From NCBI RefSeq assembly GCF_020179835.1, contig NZ_JAIUDA010000009.1, forward strand, positions 62,001 through 126,000: a stretch of 64,000 nt of DNA, written 5' to 3'. This stretch comes from Pantoea sp. alder81. GTDB lineage: Bacteria > Pseudomonadota > Gammaproteobacteria > Enterobacterales > Enterobacteriaceae. The notes beneath the pieces are model-generated. The model worked only from the letters and a program-made list of their open reading frames with translations, made no database searches and had not been told where the DNA came from. A program made the translations under genes and the position numbers. This document shows positions 40,048 through 49,694 of this stretch, in pieces. The stretch's first letter is position 1. Every line of letters begins with the position of its first letter.

Positions 40048-42402
40048 CTATTTTGCCGTCGCAACCTGCATACCGTAAGGCGCATTTTCCAGTGCCAGGT
40101 TCAGCACTTCTTCAATACGCTTCACAGGATGGATGGTTAGATCGGCAATCACGTTCTGTGGAATCTCTTCCAGATCGCGCTTGTTTTCATCCGGGATCAG
40201 CACGGTTTTGATGCCGCCGCGATGCGCTGCCAGCAGCTTCTCTTTCAGGCCACCAATTGGCAGCACCTGACCGCGCAGGGTGATCTCACCCGTCATCGCC
40301 ACATCAGAGCGCACCGGGTTACCCGTCAGACATGAAACCAGTGCAGTACACATCGCGATACCGGCACTTGGACCATCTTTCGGCGTTGCCCCTTCCGGCA
40401 CGTGCACGTGGATATCACGTTTCTCGTGGAAATCACCGTTAATGCCGAGTTTCTCCGCACGCGCACGAACCACTGTCAGCGCCGCCTGGATAGACTCCTG
40501 CATCACTTCACCCAGCGAGCCGGTGTAAGTCAGTTTACCTTTGCCAGGTACGCAGGCGGTTTCGATGGTCAGCAGATCGCCGCCCACTTCCGTCCACGCC
40601 AGACCGGTCACCTGACCCACGCGGTTTTCAGTATCCGCGCGACCATAGTCAAAGCGCTGCACGCCCAGGAAGTCGTTAAGGTTTTCACCGTTAATCTTGA
40701 TGCTCTTCCTGGTCTTATCCATCAGCAACGTTTTCACCGCTTTACGGCACAGCTTGGACAGTTCACGTTCCAGACTACGCACGCCCGCTTCACGGGTGTA
40801 GTAGCGGATAATGCCGATGATGGCGCTATCGTCAACGCTGATCTCTTTCTCTTTCAGCGCATTACGTTCAATCTGTTTCGGCAGCAAATGTTGTTTGGCG
40901 ATGTTGAGTTTTTCATCTTCGGTATAACCCGACAGACGAATGACTTCCATACGGTCCAGCAGCGGTGCCGGGATGTTCATGGAGTTAGAGGTCGCCACAA
41001 ACATCACATCGGAGAGATCGTAATCCACTTCCAGGTAGTGATCGTTGAACGCGATGTTCTGTTCTGGATCCAGCACTTCCAGCAATGCCGAAGCCGGATC
41101 GCCGCGCATATCGGACGACATCTTATCGATCTCATCCAACAGGAACAGTGGGTTCTTCACACCCACTTTCGCCATTTTCTGGATCAGTTTGCCCGGCATA
41201 GAGCCGATGTAAGTACGCCGATGTCCGCGGATTTCCGCTTCATCGCGCACGCCACCCAGTGCCATACGCACATATTTACGGCCGGTGGCTTTAGCAATTG
41301 ACTGACCCAGCGAGGTTTTACCCACCCCTGGCGGTCCGACGAGGCACAGAATTGGCCCTTTGATTTTGCTGACGCGACTTTGCACCGCAAGATACTCAAG
41401 GATGCGATCTTTGACGCGTTCTAAACCGTAGTGGTCGATATCCAGCGTTTCCTGCGCTTTCAGCAGATCTTTCTTCACTTTGCTGCGCGCGACCCACGGT
41501 ACCTGAACCATCCAGTCGATATAACCGCGCACCACGGTGGCTTCTGCAGACATCGGCGACATCATCTTCAGCTTCTGCAGTTCTGCTTCGGCTTTCTCGC
41601 GCGCTTCAGTCGGCATTTTTGCCGCTTCAATTTTACGTTTCAGCGCTTCGTATTCGTCCGGCGCGTCATCCATTTCGCCCAGCTCTTTCTGAATGGCTTT
41701 CATTTGCTCATTCAGATAGTACTCACGCTGGCTTTTCTCCATCTGCTTTTTCACGCGATTGCGAATGCGCTTCTCAACCTGCAGCAGATCGATTTCGGAT
41801 TCCATCATCGCCATCAGATATTCGAGACGCTCGTTGATGTCGGACATTTCCAGCACTGACTGCTTATCAGCCAGCTTCAGCGGCATATGCGCTGCCACGG
41901 TGTCGGCGAGACGCGCCGCATCGTCGATGCTGTTCAGTGAGGTCAAAACCTCAGGTGGAATTTTTTTATTCAGTTTGATGTAGCCTTCAAACTGATTAAT
42001 CGCCGTACGCACCAGCACTTCCTGCTCGCGCTCTTCAATTTCTGGCGAGATCAGGTATTCGGCCTGGGCAACAAAATGGTCGCCATTGTCAGCCAGCGTG
42101 GTGATGTGTGCACGCTGCAAGCCTTCAACCAGCACTTTTACCGTGCCATCGGGCAGCTTGAGCATTTGCAATACGGAAGCGACGGTCCCTACCGAGAAGA
42201 GATCGTTAATACCAGGTTCATCCGTTGAAGCCTCTTTCTGGGCAACCAGCATGATCTTCTTGTCATGATCCATCGCCGCTTCGAGGCAACGAATCGATTT
42301 TTCCCGACCAACAAACAACGGAATTACCATGTGCGGATAAACCACCACGTCGCGCAAAGGCAACACGGGGATTTCAATGCGTTCAGAACGCTCAGGATTC
42401 AT
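40048..42402 (-). CDS. lon: ATP-dependent protease Lon
   Basis: Homohexameric AAA+ serine protease that degrades misfolded and regulatory proteins. The 784 residues equal the E. coli protein. The N domain (about 1-300) precedes the ATPase with Walker A GPPGVGKTS and the Walker B segment LFLLDEIDKM. The protease domain has catalytic Ser679 in PKDGPSAGIAM and Lys722 in GGLKEKLLAA. Start MNPERSERIEIPVLPLRD is certain; a 22-codon extension is rejected. A sigma-32 promoter lies at 42486-42513. Confidence 0.98.
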   Translation of the reverse strand: MNPERSERIEIPVLPLRDVVVYPHMVIPLFVGREKSIRCLEAAMDHDKKIMLVAQKEASTDEPGINDLFSVGTVASVLQMLKLPDGTVKVLVEGLQRAHITTLADNGDHFVAQAEYLISPEIEEREQEVLVRTAINQFEGYIKLNKKIPPEVLTSLNSIDDAARLADTVAAHMPLKLADKQSVLEMSDINERLEYLMAMMESEIDLLQVEKRIRNRVKKQMEKSQREYYLNEQMKAIQKELGEMDDAPDEYEALKRKIEAAKMPTEAREKAEAELQKLKMMSPMSAEATVVRGYIDWMVQVPWVARSKVKKDLLKAQETLDIDHYGLERVKDRILEYLAVQSRVSKIKGPILCLVGPPGVGKTSLGQSIAKATGRKYVRMALGGVRDEAEIRGHRRTYIGSMPGKLIQKMAKVGVKNPLFLLDEIDKMSSDMRGDPASALLEVLDPEQNIAFNDHYLEVDYDLSDVMFVATSNSMNIPAPLLDRMEVIRLSGYTEDEKLNIAKQHLLPKQIERNALKEKEISVDDSAIIGIIRYYTREAGVRSLERELSKLCRKAVKTLLMDKTRKSIKINGENLNDFLGVQRFDYGRADTENRVGQVTGLAWTEVGGDLLTIETACVPGKGKLTYTGSLGEVMQESIQAALTVVRARAEKLGINGDFHEKRDIHVHVPEGATPKDGPSAGIAMCTALVSCLTGNPVRSDVAMTGEITLRGQVLPIGGLKEKLLAAHRGGIKTVLIPDENKRDLEEIPQNVIADLTIHPVKRIEEVLNLALENAPYGMQVATAK

Positions 42403-42485
42403 AGAGCTCTCTCTTAGTTTAATGTCCGCCAGGTGATGGGTACCGCGTAAAAGAAGTTTGCAGTTCAACCCACAGGATATTGAGT

Positions 42486-42513
42486 ATATGGGGATGCTTG
42501 GTCGACATTCAAT
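42486..42513 (-). promoter_or_regulatory. Sigma-32 heat-shock promoter of lon
   Basis: On the minus strand ATTGAAT (42513-42507), 13 bases, then CCCCATAT (42493-42486). The -10 part is consensus and the -35 part has two mismatches to CTTGAAA. It matches the position of the known E. coli lon heat-shock promoter. Confidence 0.82.
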
Positions 42514-42533
42514 GTCACGGGAGAGAGAAAAAC

Positions 42534-42560
42534 AAAAGGGGAAACATTTTCCCCTTTTTT
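42534..42560 (-). terminator. Terminator of clpX
   Basis: An 11-bp stem (AAAAGGGGAAA/TTTCCCCTTTT) with a three-base loop follows the clpX stop by 29 bases on the minus strand, with A/T runs on both flanks. Confidence 0.85.
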
Positions 42561-42588
42561 AAGATAACAACATGGTTCGATTGTTTAT

Positions 42589-43860
42589 TTATTCGCCAGA
42601 AGCCTGAGCTTCATGCTTACCATAAATCAACATCGGCTCGGATTGACCGTCAATCACTGACTCATCAATCACCACTTTTTCCACATCATCCATCGATGGC
42701 AGATCGTACATGGTTTCCAGCAGCGCACCTTCAACGATAGAACGCAGACCACGTGCACCGGTTTTACGGGACATCGCTTTCTTCGCAATCGCTGTCAGCG
42801 CTTCGTCGCGGAACTCCAGCTCAACGCCTTCCAGGTTAAACAGCGCCTGGTACTGCTTGGTCAACGCATTCTTCGGCTCACGCAGAATCTGAATCAGCGC
42901 TTCTTCGCTCAGCTCATTCAGCGTCGCCACAACAGGCAAACGACCAATGAACTCAGGAATCAGACCAAATTTAATCAGATCTTCAGGCTCAACCTGCGAC
43001 AGCAACTCGCCTTCGCTGGCTTTCTGAGATTTGCCCTTAACCGTTGCACCAAAGCCGATACCGGTTCCGGTCTCAACACGCTGAGAAATCACTTTATCGA
43101 GGCCGGCAAATGCGCCACCACAGATGAACAGAATTTTTGAGGTATCAACCTGCAAGAATTCCTGCTGCGGATGCTTACGTCCACCCTGCGGAGGAACGGC
43201 TGCCACTGTGCCTTCGATCAATTTCAGCAACGCCTGCTGTACACCTTCACCGGAAACGTCACGCGTGATTGACGGGTTGTCTGACTTACGAGAAATCTTG
43301 TCGATTTCATCGATGTAAACAATGCCGCGCTGTGCTTTCTGCACATCGTAATCACACTTCTGCAGTAGTTTCTGGATGATGTTTTCCACATCCTCACCCA
43401 CATAACCGGCTTCGGTCAGGGTGGTCGCATCCGCCATAGTGAACGGAACATCCAGCAAACGCGCCAGGGTTTCAGCCAGCAACGTTTTACCGCTACCGGT
43501 TGGACCGATCAGCAGAATGTTACTTTTGCCCAGCTCAATACCATTGCTGGTATCGCCGTTGCGCAGACGTTTGTAGTGGTTGTATACCGCAACCGCCAGC
43601 ACTTTTTTCGCCTTTTCCTGACCGATGACGTAATCATCTAAATGATGACGAATTTCATGCGGCGTCGGCAGTGCACTGCGCTCACGATGCGGAGCGACTT
43701 CTTTGATCTCTTCGCGAATGATGTCATTGCATAAATCAACACACTCGTCGCAAATATACACTGACGGCCCGGCAATCAGCTTACGGACTTCATGCTGGCT
43801 TTTGCCGCAGAAAGAGCAGTACAGCAACTTACCTGAACCGTCTTTGCGCTTATCTGTCAT
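42589..43860 (-). CDS. clpX: ATP-dependent Clp protease ATP-binding subunit ClpX
   Basis: Hexameric unfoldase that feeds substrates such as ssrA-tagged proteins to ClpP. The 423-residue protein has a zinc domain (Cys15, Cys18, Cys37, Cys40), Walker A GPTGSGKT, the pore loop GYVG, Walker B IVYIDEIDKI and the ClpP-binding IGF loop in GTGIGFGATVKG. The length is that of E. coli (424). It follows clpP by 126 bases on the same strand. Confidence 0.98.
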   Translation of the reverse strand: MTDKRKDGSGKLLYCSFCGKSQHEVRKLIAGPSVYICDECVDLCNDIIREEIKEVAPHRERSALPTPHEIRHHLDDYVIGQEKAKKVLAVAVYNHYKRLRNGDTSNGIELGKSNILLIGPTGSGKTLLAETLARLLDVPFTMADATTLTEAGYVGEDVENIIQKLLQKCDYDVQKAQRGIVYIDEIDKISRKSDNPSITRDVSGEGVQQALLKLIEGTVAAVPPQGGRKHPQQEFLQVDTSKILFICGGAFAGLDKVISQRVETGTGIGFGATVKGKSQKASEGELLSQVEPEDLIKFGLIPEFIGRLPVVATLNELSEEALIQILREPKNALTKQYQALFNLEGVELEFRDEALTAIAKKAMSRKTGARGLRSIVEGALLETMYDLPSMDDVEKVVIDESVIDGQSEPMLIYGKHEAQASGE

Positions 43861-43895
43861 CAGCTAACCTCTTTTCTTTCTCAGACTCAATTTGG

Positions 43896-43915
43896 TGTAC
43901 GGCACTGGCCGTACA
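43896..43915 (-). terminator. Stem-loop between clpP and clpX
   Basis: An 8-bp stem (TGTACGGC/GCCGTACA) with an ACTG loop lies in the 126-base clpP-clpX spacer. There is no T-run, so it may be an attenuator or RNA-stability element that sets the ratio of the two products. Confidence 0.45.
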
Positions 43916-43986
43916 TCAACGGCCGTATTCATTCAACCCAACTACCTGCCCCGTTAACTATAGCGTAAGGGGCAGCCAGATGTGTC

Positions 43987-44610
43987 TTATTGGCGATGCG
44001 TCAGGATGGAATCGACCAAGCCATACTCTACCGCTTCGCTGGCAGAGAGGAAACGATCGCGTTCGGTATCGCGTTCGATCTCTTCCAGTGATTTGCCGGT
44101 GTGTTCAGCCATCAATTCATTCATACGCTGCTTCACTTTCAGGATTTCACGCGCATGGATTTCAATATCCGTCGCCTGGCCCTGATAGCCGCCCAGCGGT
44201 TGGTGAATCATGACGCGGGAGTTAGGCAGGCAGAAACGCTTGCCTTTCGTGCCTGCGGTCAGCAGGAACGCACCCATTGAACAAGCCTGACCCATACAAA
44301 TGGTGCTGACGTCCGGCTTGATGAATTTCATGGTGTCATAAATCGACATCCCGGCAGTAATCACGCCGCCTGGCGAGTTAATGTAGAGATAAATGTCTTT
44401 TTCAGGATTCTCAGCTTCCAGAAACAGCATCTGTGCCACGATCAGGTTGGCCATATGATCTTCAACCTGGCCGGTCAGGAAGATCACACGCTCTTTGAGC
44501 AGGCGGGAGTAGATGTCGTATGAACGCTCGCCGCGCGAGGTTTGTTCGACCACCATTGGCACCAGCGCCATGTGCGGTGCAGTAAATTCACGATCGCCAC
44601 TGTATGACAT
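43987..44610 (-). CDS. clpP: ATP-dependent Clp protease proteolytic subunit ClpP
   Basis: Tetradecameric serine protease chamber that works with ClpX or ClpA. The 207 residues equal the E. coli precursor, which removes its own first residues. The catalytic triad is Ser111 (GQACSMGAF), His136 (MIHQPLGG) and Asp185 (DTERDRF). It heads the clpP-clpX operon, with a sigma-32 promoter at 44755-44783. Confidence 0.98.
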   Translation of the reverse strand: MSYSGDREFTAPHMALVPMVVEQTSRGERSYDIYSRLLKERVIFLTGQVEDHMANLIVAQMLFLEAENPEKDIYLYINSPGGVITAGMSIYDTMKFIKPDVSTICMGQACSMGAFLLTAGTKGKRFCLPNSRVMIHQPLGGYQGQATDIEIHAREILKVKQRMNELMAEHTGKSLEEIERDTERDRFLSASEAVEYGLVDSILTHRQ

Positions 44611-44754
44611 TACCGTCTCCTGATAAATTTCATTGGCAACATTCTGTACCGATATTACGTGAGGCGCGTCGGGAAAACTATGCGCTGCCCTCTCACTCCG
44701 ACATAACAGGACGGTTAATCAGCCAGTCTCACTGTTTTCATGCATGCTCCCTGT

Positions 44755-44783
44755 ATCTGGGGATGCTGGCCAGTTGTTTCAAG
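44755..44783 (-). promoter_or_regulatory. Sigma-32 heat-shock promoter of clpP
   Basis: On the minus strand a perfect CTTGAAA (44783-44777) is followed after 14 bases by CCCCAGAT (44762-44755), one mismatch from consensus. It lies in the 336-base tig-clpP spacer, about 145 bases before the clpP start. Confidence 0.85.
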
Positions 44784-44895
44784 CATAACAACCTTTTGCC
44801 CATTCGCTAACACGGAAAAAGAGCTTAGCGAACAATTTGCCGATTAATTAGGCAAATAGAGGACAAATCTGTGCGGTTAACGCCTCAAAACGAAA

Positions 44896-44923
44896 AAGCC
44901 CGCGACTTTTCAGTCGCGGGCTT
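44896..44923 (-). terminator. Terminator of tig
   Basis: A 12-bp stem (AAGCCCGCGACT and its complement) with a TTTC loop is followed by TTTTCG on the minus strand, 24 bases after the tig stop. Confidence 0.87.
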
Positions 44924-44946
44924 CGCACTTTCGGTTAACTAAAGAA

Positions 44947-46251
44947 TCAGGCCGCTGAGGTCTGGTTCATCAGTTCCTGGAAGTTGGTTGCTTTATCGGT
45001 CACTTTAGCTTTCGCCAGAACCGCTTCAACAGCCTGCTCTTCCAGCGCAACGTTGCGCATGTTGTTCATCAGCTCGTTATTCTTGCTGTAGAACTCGATC
45101 ACTTCCTGCGGATCTTCGTACGCAGAAGCCATCTCTTCGATCAGCGCTTTAACGCGGTCTTCGTCAGCTTTCAGCTCGTTGATGCGAATCACTTCGCCCA
45201 GCAGCAGACCGACAACAACGCGACGTTTAGCCTGCTCTTCGAACAGCTCACGTGGCAGTTCGAAAGCTTGCTTCTCGTTGCCACCAAAACGCTGAGCAGC
45301 CTGGCGACGCAGAACGTCGATTTCGCTGTCGATCAACGCGACTGGCACGTCGATGTCGTTGGCTTCAACCAGACCATCAATCGCCTGAGACTTAACGCGG
45401 TTACGGATAGCGCCTTTCAGCTCACGATCCATGTTCTTACGCACTTCTGCACGCAGACCGGCCACTGAACCATCTTCAACGCCGAAGCGTTTGATGAACT
45501 CTTCAGTCAGCTCTGGCAGTTCGCGAGTTTCCACTTTCTTCAGCACGATCTCGAACTTCGCGTCTTTCCCTTTCAGGGTTTCAGCGTGGTAATCGTCTGG
45601 GAATTTCACGTCGATAGTGAAGGTTTCGCCCGCTTTGTGGCCAACAACACCTTCTTCGAAGCCTGGGATCATACGACCCTGGCCCATCGCCAGTACGAAG
45701 TCAGACGCTTTGCCGCCTTCGAACTCTTCGCCGTCTACAGAACCGGAGAAGTCGATGGTTGCGCGATCTTCAGCAGTAGCTGCTGCATCGCTCTCTTTCC
45801 AGGTCGCCTGCTGCTTCTGCAGGGTTTCCAGCATGGTATCAACGTCAGCATCGGTGACTTCAACCACTGGCTTCTCAACTTCGATAGCGTCCAGGCCTTT
45901 CAGCTCAACTTCTGGATACACTTCGAACTCAACCGCGTAAGTGAAATCTTCACCTTCTTTATACTCACCTGGCACGTAGTTCGGTGCGCCAGCTGGGTTA
46001 ATTTTCTCTTTGATGATGGCGTCAACGAAGTTGCGCGTCATCAGCTCGCCCAGCACGTCCTGGCGAACAGAAGCACCGTAGCGCTGAGAAATGATGTGTG
46101 CCGGCACTTTGCCTTTACGGAAACCGTCGATACGGACTTTCTTAGCTACTTCCACCAGTTCTTTCTTCACTGCGCTTTCGATGCTGTCCGCTGGAACAGT
46201 AATCGAAATGCGACGGCCCAGACCCTGAGTGGTTTCTACTGAAACTGTCAT
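44947..46251 (-). CDS. tig: Trigger factor
   Basis: Ribosome-bound chaperone and prolyl isomerase that receives nascent chains. The 434-residue protein has the ribosome-docking motif GFRKGKVPAH near residues 43-52, an FKBP-type isomerase domain at about 150-245 (FSGSVDGEEFEGGKA) and a helical C-terminal cradle. Start MTVSVETTQGLGRRI is the family N terminus. It lies upstream of clpP-clpX-lon, the conserved order. Confidence 0.98.
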   Translation of the reverse strand: MTVSVETTQGLGRRISITVPADSIESAVKKELVEVAKKVRIDGFRKGKVPAHIISQRYGASVRQDVLGELMTRNFVDAIIKEKINPAGAPNYVPGEYKEGEDFTYAVEFEVYPEVELKGLDAIEVEKPVVEVTDADVDTMLETLQKQQATWKESDAAATAEDRATIDFSGSVDGEEFEGGKASDFVLAMGQGRMIPGFEEGVVGHKAGETFTIDVKFPDDYHAETLKGKDAKFEIVLKKVETRELPELTEEFIKRFGVEDGSVAGLRAEVRKNMDRELKGAIRNRVKSQAIDGLVEANDIDVPVALIDSEIDVLRRQAAQRFGGNEKQAFELPRELFEEQAKRRVVVGLLLGEVIRINELKADEDRVKALIEEMASAYEDPQEVIEFYSKNNELMNNMRNVALEEQAVEAVLAKAKVTDKATNFQELMNQTSAA

Positions 46252-46552
46252 CTTGTTACCTCAAAAAATCACGTGCTCGGTCAACTTCAGACACCACACA
46301 TTAAATGCGCCGTATCCAACAACCGGGACGGCCTCTGCAGGCAGAACCTAATCCCTGTCACCAGAAGCGTCCCGAAGACATTCCGGAAAAATAGACGCAG
46401 CATTATAGCGACATCGCTGGAATGAGTCGAGGCTGCAAACTCACCACTTTTTAGCGGTTTTGCTGCTTTTTTGCGCCATGGATCGCGTTTAAGGGTAATT
46501 AATGAAAAGAAAACGGCCCGCAGGCCGTTTTGAGAGAGGATGAAGTGTGAAC
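46252..46552. other. Spacer between bolA and tig
   Basis: About 300 bases without a convincing gene. It should hold the tig promoter and leader on the minus strand and the bolA terminator (46510-46531). I see no further repeats or operators that I can name. Confidence 0.6.
46510..46531 (-). terminator. Terminator of bolA
   Basis: A 9-bp stem (AAAACGGCC and its complement) with a CGCA loop, followed by TTTTC on the minus strand, 22 bases after the bolA stop. Confidence 0.82.
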
Positions 46553-46867
46553 TCAGGCGAGGGTGCCGGCACCCCTACAGTTAGGTGACGCCAGGACGGT
46601 ATCTTGTAATCCATCCCACTCTTTTTGCGTGTAAGTGTGCAGCGCCAGCGCGTGCACGCTCCCTGCTAACTCTTCGGTCAATTCGCCATAAATGGCGCGA
46701 TGACGCTGCAGGAATCGTTGGCCGGTAAACACATCGCTGACAATCACCACTTTAAAGTGACTTTCAGAACCAGCGGGCACGTTATGACGGTAGCTCTCAT
46801 CATGCACTTCGAGATGTGCAGGTTCGAACGCCTTACGCAGCTTTTCTTCTATTTGTTCGCGAATCAT
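46553..46867 (-). CDS. bolA: Transcriptional regulator BolA
   Basis: A 104-residue BolA/IbaG protein that affects morphology, biofilm formation and iron-sulfur metabolism with monothiol glutaredoxin. The class II KH-like fold is recognisable: HLEVHDESYRHNVPAGSESHFKVVIVS and the RHRAIYGELTEEL segment with conserved His. Start MIREQIEEKLRKAFEP is the family N terminus. It is a single gene divergent from yajG, as in E. coli. Confidence 0.96.
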   Translation of the reverse strand: MIREQIEEKLRKAFEPAHLEVHDESYRHNVPAGSESHFKVVIVSDVFTGQRFLQRHRAIYGELTEELAGSVHALALHTYTQKEWDGLQDTVLASPNCRGAGTLA

Positions 46868-47134
46868 TGTTAACTCTCCTCAACGGCGAGCGCTGTGCCC
46901 ATCTGTTTAAATATTAGTAGGTTTTTTGCCCAACCCGCAGGCGCGCCGGAAATAAATCCTGATCTGCTGCGCATCTTAACGGGCTCATTCGTCAGGTCAA
47001 CGCTGTTAAGTGACCGTCTGTCCGAAAAAAGCCTTTACAATCAATTTCCACTGGCACGGGGCTTTTTTCGCCGTCGCGCAATGCTATGATGGCCGCAGTT
47101 TTGCAAACCAACCCATATGCTAACGAGAATGAGT

Positions 47135-47713
47135 ATGTTGAAAAAACTGTTATTCCCTCTGCTGGCTGCTTTTATTTTGGCCGGCTGCGCCAGCAATAAC
47201 ACCACCCTGAACATTCAGCCTAAGATCCAGCTGCCACAGCAAGATCCTGGTCTGATGGGTGCGACCATCAGCGTTAACGGTGCCGATCAGCGTTCCGATC
47301 AGGCACTGGCAAAAGTGAATCGTGACGGCCAGTTAGTCACTTTGACGCCATCCCGCGATCTGCGTTTCCTGTTACAGGAAGTGCTGGAGAAGCAGATGAC
47401 AGCACGCGGTTACATGATCGGACCAAACGGTGCGGTTGACCTGCAGATTGTCGTCAATGGTCTTTACGCTGATGTGACACAAGGTAACGTGCGTTACAGC
47501 ATTACCACCAAGGCTGACATTTCCATCATTGCGACCGCGAAAAACGGTAACAAGCAGGTTAAAAATTATCGTCAGACTTACAGCGTAGAAGGCGCATTTA
47601 CCGCCACTAACGCGAAGATCACCAACGCGGTCAACTCTACCCTGAGTGACGTGATTGCTGATATGGCGCAGGACACCAGCGTTCACGAGTTTATCAAACA
47701 GAACGCCCGCTAA
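47135..47713 (+). CDS. yajG: YajG family lipoprotein
   Basis: A 192-residue lipoprotein, the same length as E. coli YajG, of unknown function. The signal peptide ends in LAGC with lipidated Cys18. The body carries the conserved SRDLRFLLQEVLEKQMTARG and VRYSITTKADISIIATAKNG segments and the C terminus HEFIKQNAR. ATG 47135 (MLKKLLFPLL) is chosen; in-frame ATGs six and two codons upstream are possible. It lies 54 bases ahead of ampG with a hairpin between them. Confidence 0.94.
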   Translation: MLKKLLFPLLAAFILAGCASNNTTLNIQPKIQLPQQDPGLMGATISVNGADQRSDQALAKVNRDGQLVTLTPSRDLRFLLQEVLEKQMTARGYMIGPNGAVDLQIVVNGLYADVTQGNVRYSITTKADISIIATAKNGNKQVKNYRQTYSVEGAFTATNAKITNAVNSTLSDVIADMAQDTSVHEFIKQNAR

Positions 47714-47727
47714 TTCCTCAGCTATTC

Positions 47728-47751
47728 TGCCCGGCAATCTTTGGCCGGGCA
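47728..47751 (+). terminator. Stem-loop between yajG and ampG
   Basis: An 8-bp stem (TGCCCGGC/GCCGGGCA) with an eight-base loop ends 16 bases before the ampG start. It lacks a T-run. It probably attenuates rather than blocks read-through from yajG into ampG. Confidence 0.5.
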
Positions 47752-47767
47752 TCATTTCAGGTTGGTT

Positions 47768-49255
47768 ATGACTTCTCACTATCTGCGCATTTTCACCCAA
47801 CGTAATGCCGCCGTATTGCTGTTGCTCGGCTTTGCTTCCGGACTGCCTTTAGCACTCACAGCCGGGACTTTGCAGGCGTGGATGACCGTTGAGAATGTCG
47901 ACCTGAAAACCATCGGTTTCTTCTCCCTTGTCGGCCAGGCTTATGTATTTAAGTTCCTGTGGTCGCCGATGATGGATCGCTATACCCCGCCATTTCTCGG
48001 ACGTCGTCGTGGCTGGCTGCTGGTCACACAATTCGCGCTGATCGCGGGAATTATCGCCATGGGCTTTATGCAGCCCTCGCGCGACCTGACGCTGCTGGCT
48101 GCCCTGGCCGTGCTGGTGGCCTTCTGTTCAGCTTCGCAGGACATCGTGTTTGATGCCTGGAAGACCGATGTGCTGCCGCCAGAAGAGCGTGGTAGCGGCG
48201 CGGCAATTACCGTGCTGGGTTATCGCCTGGCGATGCTGATTTCAGGCGGCCTGGCGCTGTGGCTGGCCGATCGTTATCTCGGCTGGCAGGCAACATACTG
48301 GTTAATGGCGCTATTAATGCTTCCAGGGTTGATTGCGACATTGCTGGCTAAAGAGCCCGCGACACCTGCGCGTGAGCCGCACACCCTGCGTCAGGCCGTA
48401 TCGTTCCCGCTGAAAGATTTTTTCCTGCGCAACAATGCCTGGCTGCTGATCACCCTCATCATCCTTTATAAGCTGGGTGATGCTTTTGCTGCATCACTCA
48501 CCACCACTTTCCTGATTCGCGGCGTGGGTTTCAGCGCCGGTGATGTAGGGCTGGTGAATAAAACGTTGGGATTGCTGGCAACCATTATTGGTGCGCTGTA
48601 CGGCGGCGTGCTGATGCAGCGCCTGAGCCTGTTCCGCGCGCTAATGATTTTCGGCATTCTTCAGGCGGTTTCCAACTTCGCCTATTGGCTACTGGCCGTG
48701 ACGCCACCTCATTTATGGAGCATGGCCAGTGCCGTGTTCATTGAGAACCTTTGCGGAGGGATGGGCACCGCCGCCTTTGTTGCGCTGCTGATGACGCTGT
48801 GCAACAAATCGTTTTCCGCGACGCAGTTTGCCCTGCTCTCTGCCCTTTCTGCCGTTGGGCGTGTCTATGTGGGACCTGCAGCGGGATGGCTGGTTGAGCT
48901 GTGGGGCTGGCCGACTTTCTACGCATTCACCGTCTTTGCTGGCGTGCCTGGCTTATTGCTGTTGTGGATTAGTCGCGGCACTCTGCACGCCATTCAGCAG
49001 GATGGGCGTTTTGTCATGCGGAGCCTGTGGCCGCAAGGTTATCGCTGGACAGTACGCCTGTTTAGCACCGGTTGTGGCCTGCTGGCGCTCTGGTTAGTGC
49101 TGCTGGCACTGAATGCAACGGACATCTGGCATGTCAATGCCTTGCTGACACCGCTTTTTGAGTTGGGCATGGCGCTGGCACTGATGGCTGTGGCGCTGGG
49201 TGTGATTCTGGATTGCCTGGCGTTAAGAAAAATTCCGGGAAAAAATCTGAGTTAA
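47768..49255 (+). CDS. ampG: Muropeptide permease AmpG
   Basis: Inner-membrane MFS transporter that imports GlcNAc-anhydroMurNAc peptides for cell-wall recycling and thereby feeds beta-lactamase induction in species with AmpC. The 495-residue protein has 12-14 hydrophobic helices from about residue 14 onward. Conserved segments include FASGLPLALTAGTLQAWM and FDAWKTDVLPPEERGSGAA. Start MTSHYLRIFTQRNAAVL matches E. coli (491 residues). It forms a probable operon with yajG. Confidence 0.96.
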   Translation: MTSHYLRIFTQRNAAVLLLLGFASGLPLALTAGTLQAWMTVENVDLKTIGFFSLVGQAYVFKFLWSPMMDRYTPPFLGRRRGWLLVTQFALIAGIIAMGFMQPSRDLTLLAALAVLVAFCSASQDIVFDAWKTDVLPPEERGSGAAITVLGYRLAMLISGGLALWLADRYLGWQATYWLMALLMLPGLIATLLAKEPATPAREPHTLRQAVSFPLKDFFLRNNAWLLITLIILYKLGDAFAASLTTTFLIRGVGFSAGDVGLVNKTLGLLATIIGALYGGVLMQRLSLFRALMIFGILQAVSNFAYWLLAVTPPHLWSMASAVFIENLCGGMGTAAFVALLMTLCNKSFSATQFALLSALSAVGRVYVGPAAGWLVELWGWPTFYAFTVFAGVPGLLLLWISRGTLHAIQQDGRFVMRSLWPQGYRWTVRLFSTGCGLLALWLVLLALNATDIWHVNALLTPLFELGMALALMAVALGVILDCLALRKIPGKNLS

Positions 49256-49694
49256 GTAATGATAATTTGCCAGCCGCTAATATTTGGCTAAAAAAATAAC
49301 AACGAACTCATTTTAACGAATAGCATTTTTTTCATCGCGAAAAAGAAACATTAAATTAACATCCTTAGATTATATTTAAATCCGGTGCGCAATTACTTTG
49401 TAGAAAAGTCATCACCCAAATGCTACATAATTGTTAAATAAATGAGCATTAAGAGTACGGTTTATGCTTTCCCTGATTTTTCTGCGGTTTCTATCATTGA
49501 TTTTTGTTATATTGACGGCAACTGCTTGTCGCAATTAATAATTTGTCACCCTGCGCAACATCTGTGACACCCTTAGCAAAAGGTGTCAACAGCCTTCTGA
49601 CACATCCTTAAGCTGGTTTACACTGCATAAACCTTCCCGTAAAATGCGCGCACACTTAAACGACAATAGAGCCCTTTGTCATTGAGGTCGTTAA
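49256..49694 (+). promoter_or_regulatory. AT-rich regulatory region upstream of cyoABCDE
   Basis: This 439-base spacer holds no gene. A plausible sigma-70 promoter is TTTACA (49617-49622), 17 bases, TAAAAT (49640-49645), leaving a leader of about 43 bases. Just upstream lie an inverted repeat GACACC/GGTGTC (49566-49587) and TGTCA-N9-TGACA (49584-49602). Further up, AT-rich stretches such as TGTTAAATAAATGAGCATTA resemble ArcA-type repeats. In E. coli cyo is controlled by ArcA, Fnr and CRP; assignment of these sites is inference. Confidence 0.5.

Noticed and set aside
40402..41301. 300-codon open frame opposite lon
   Set aside because: Antisense to the conserved ATPase region of lon; composition is typical of a shadow frame.
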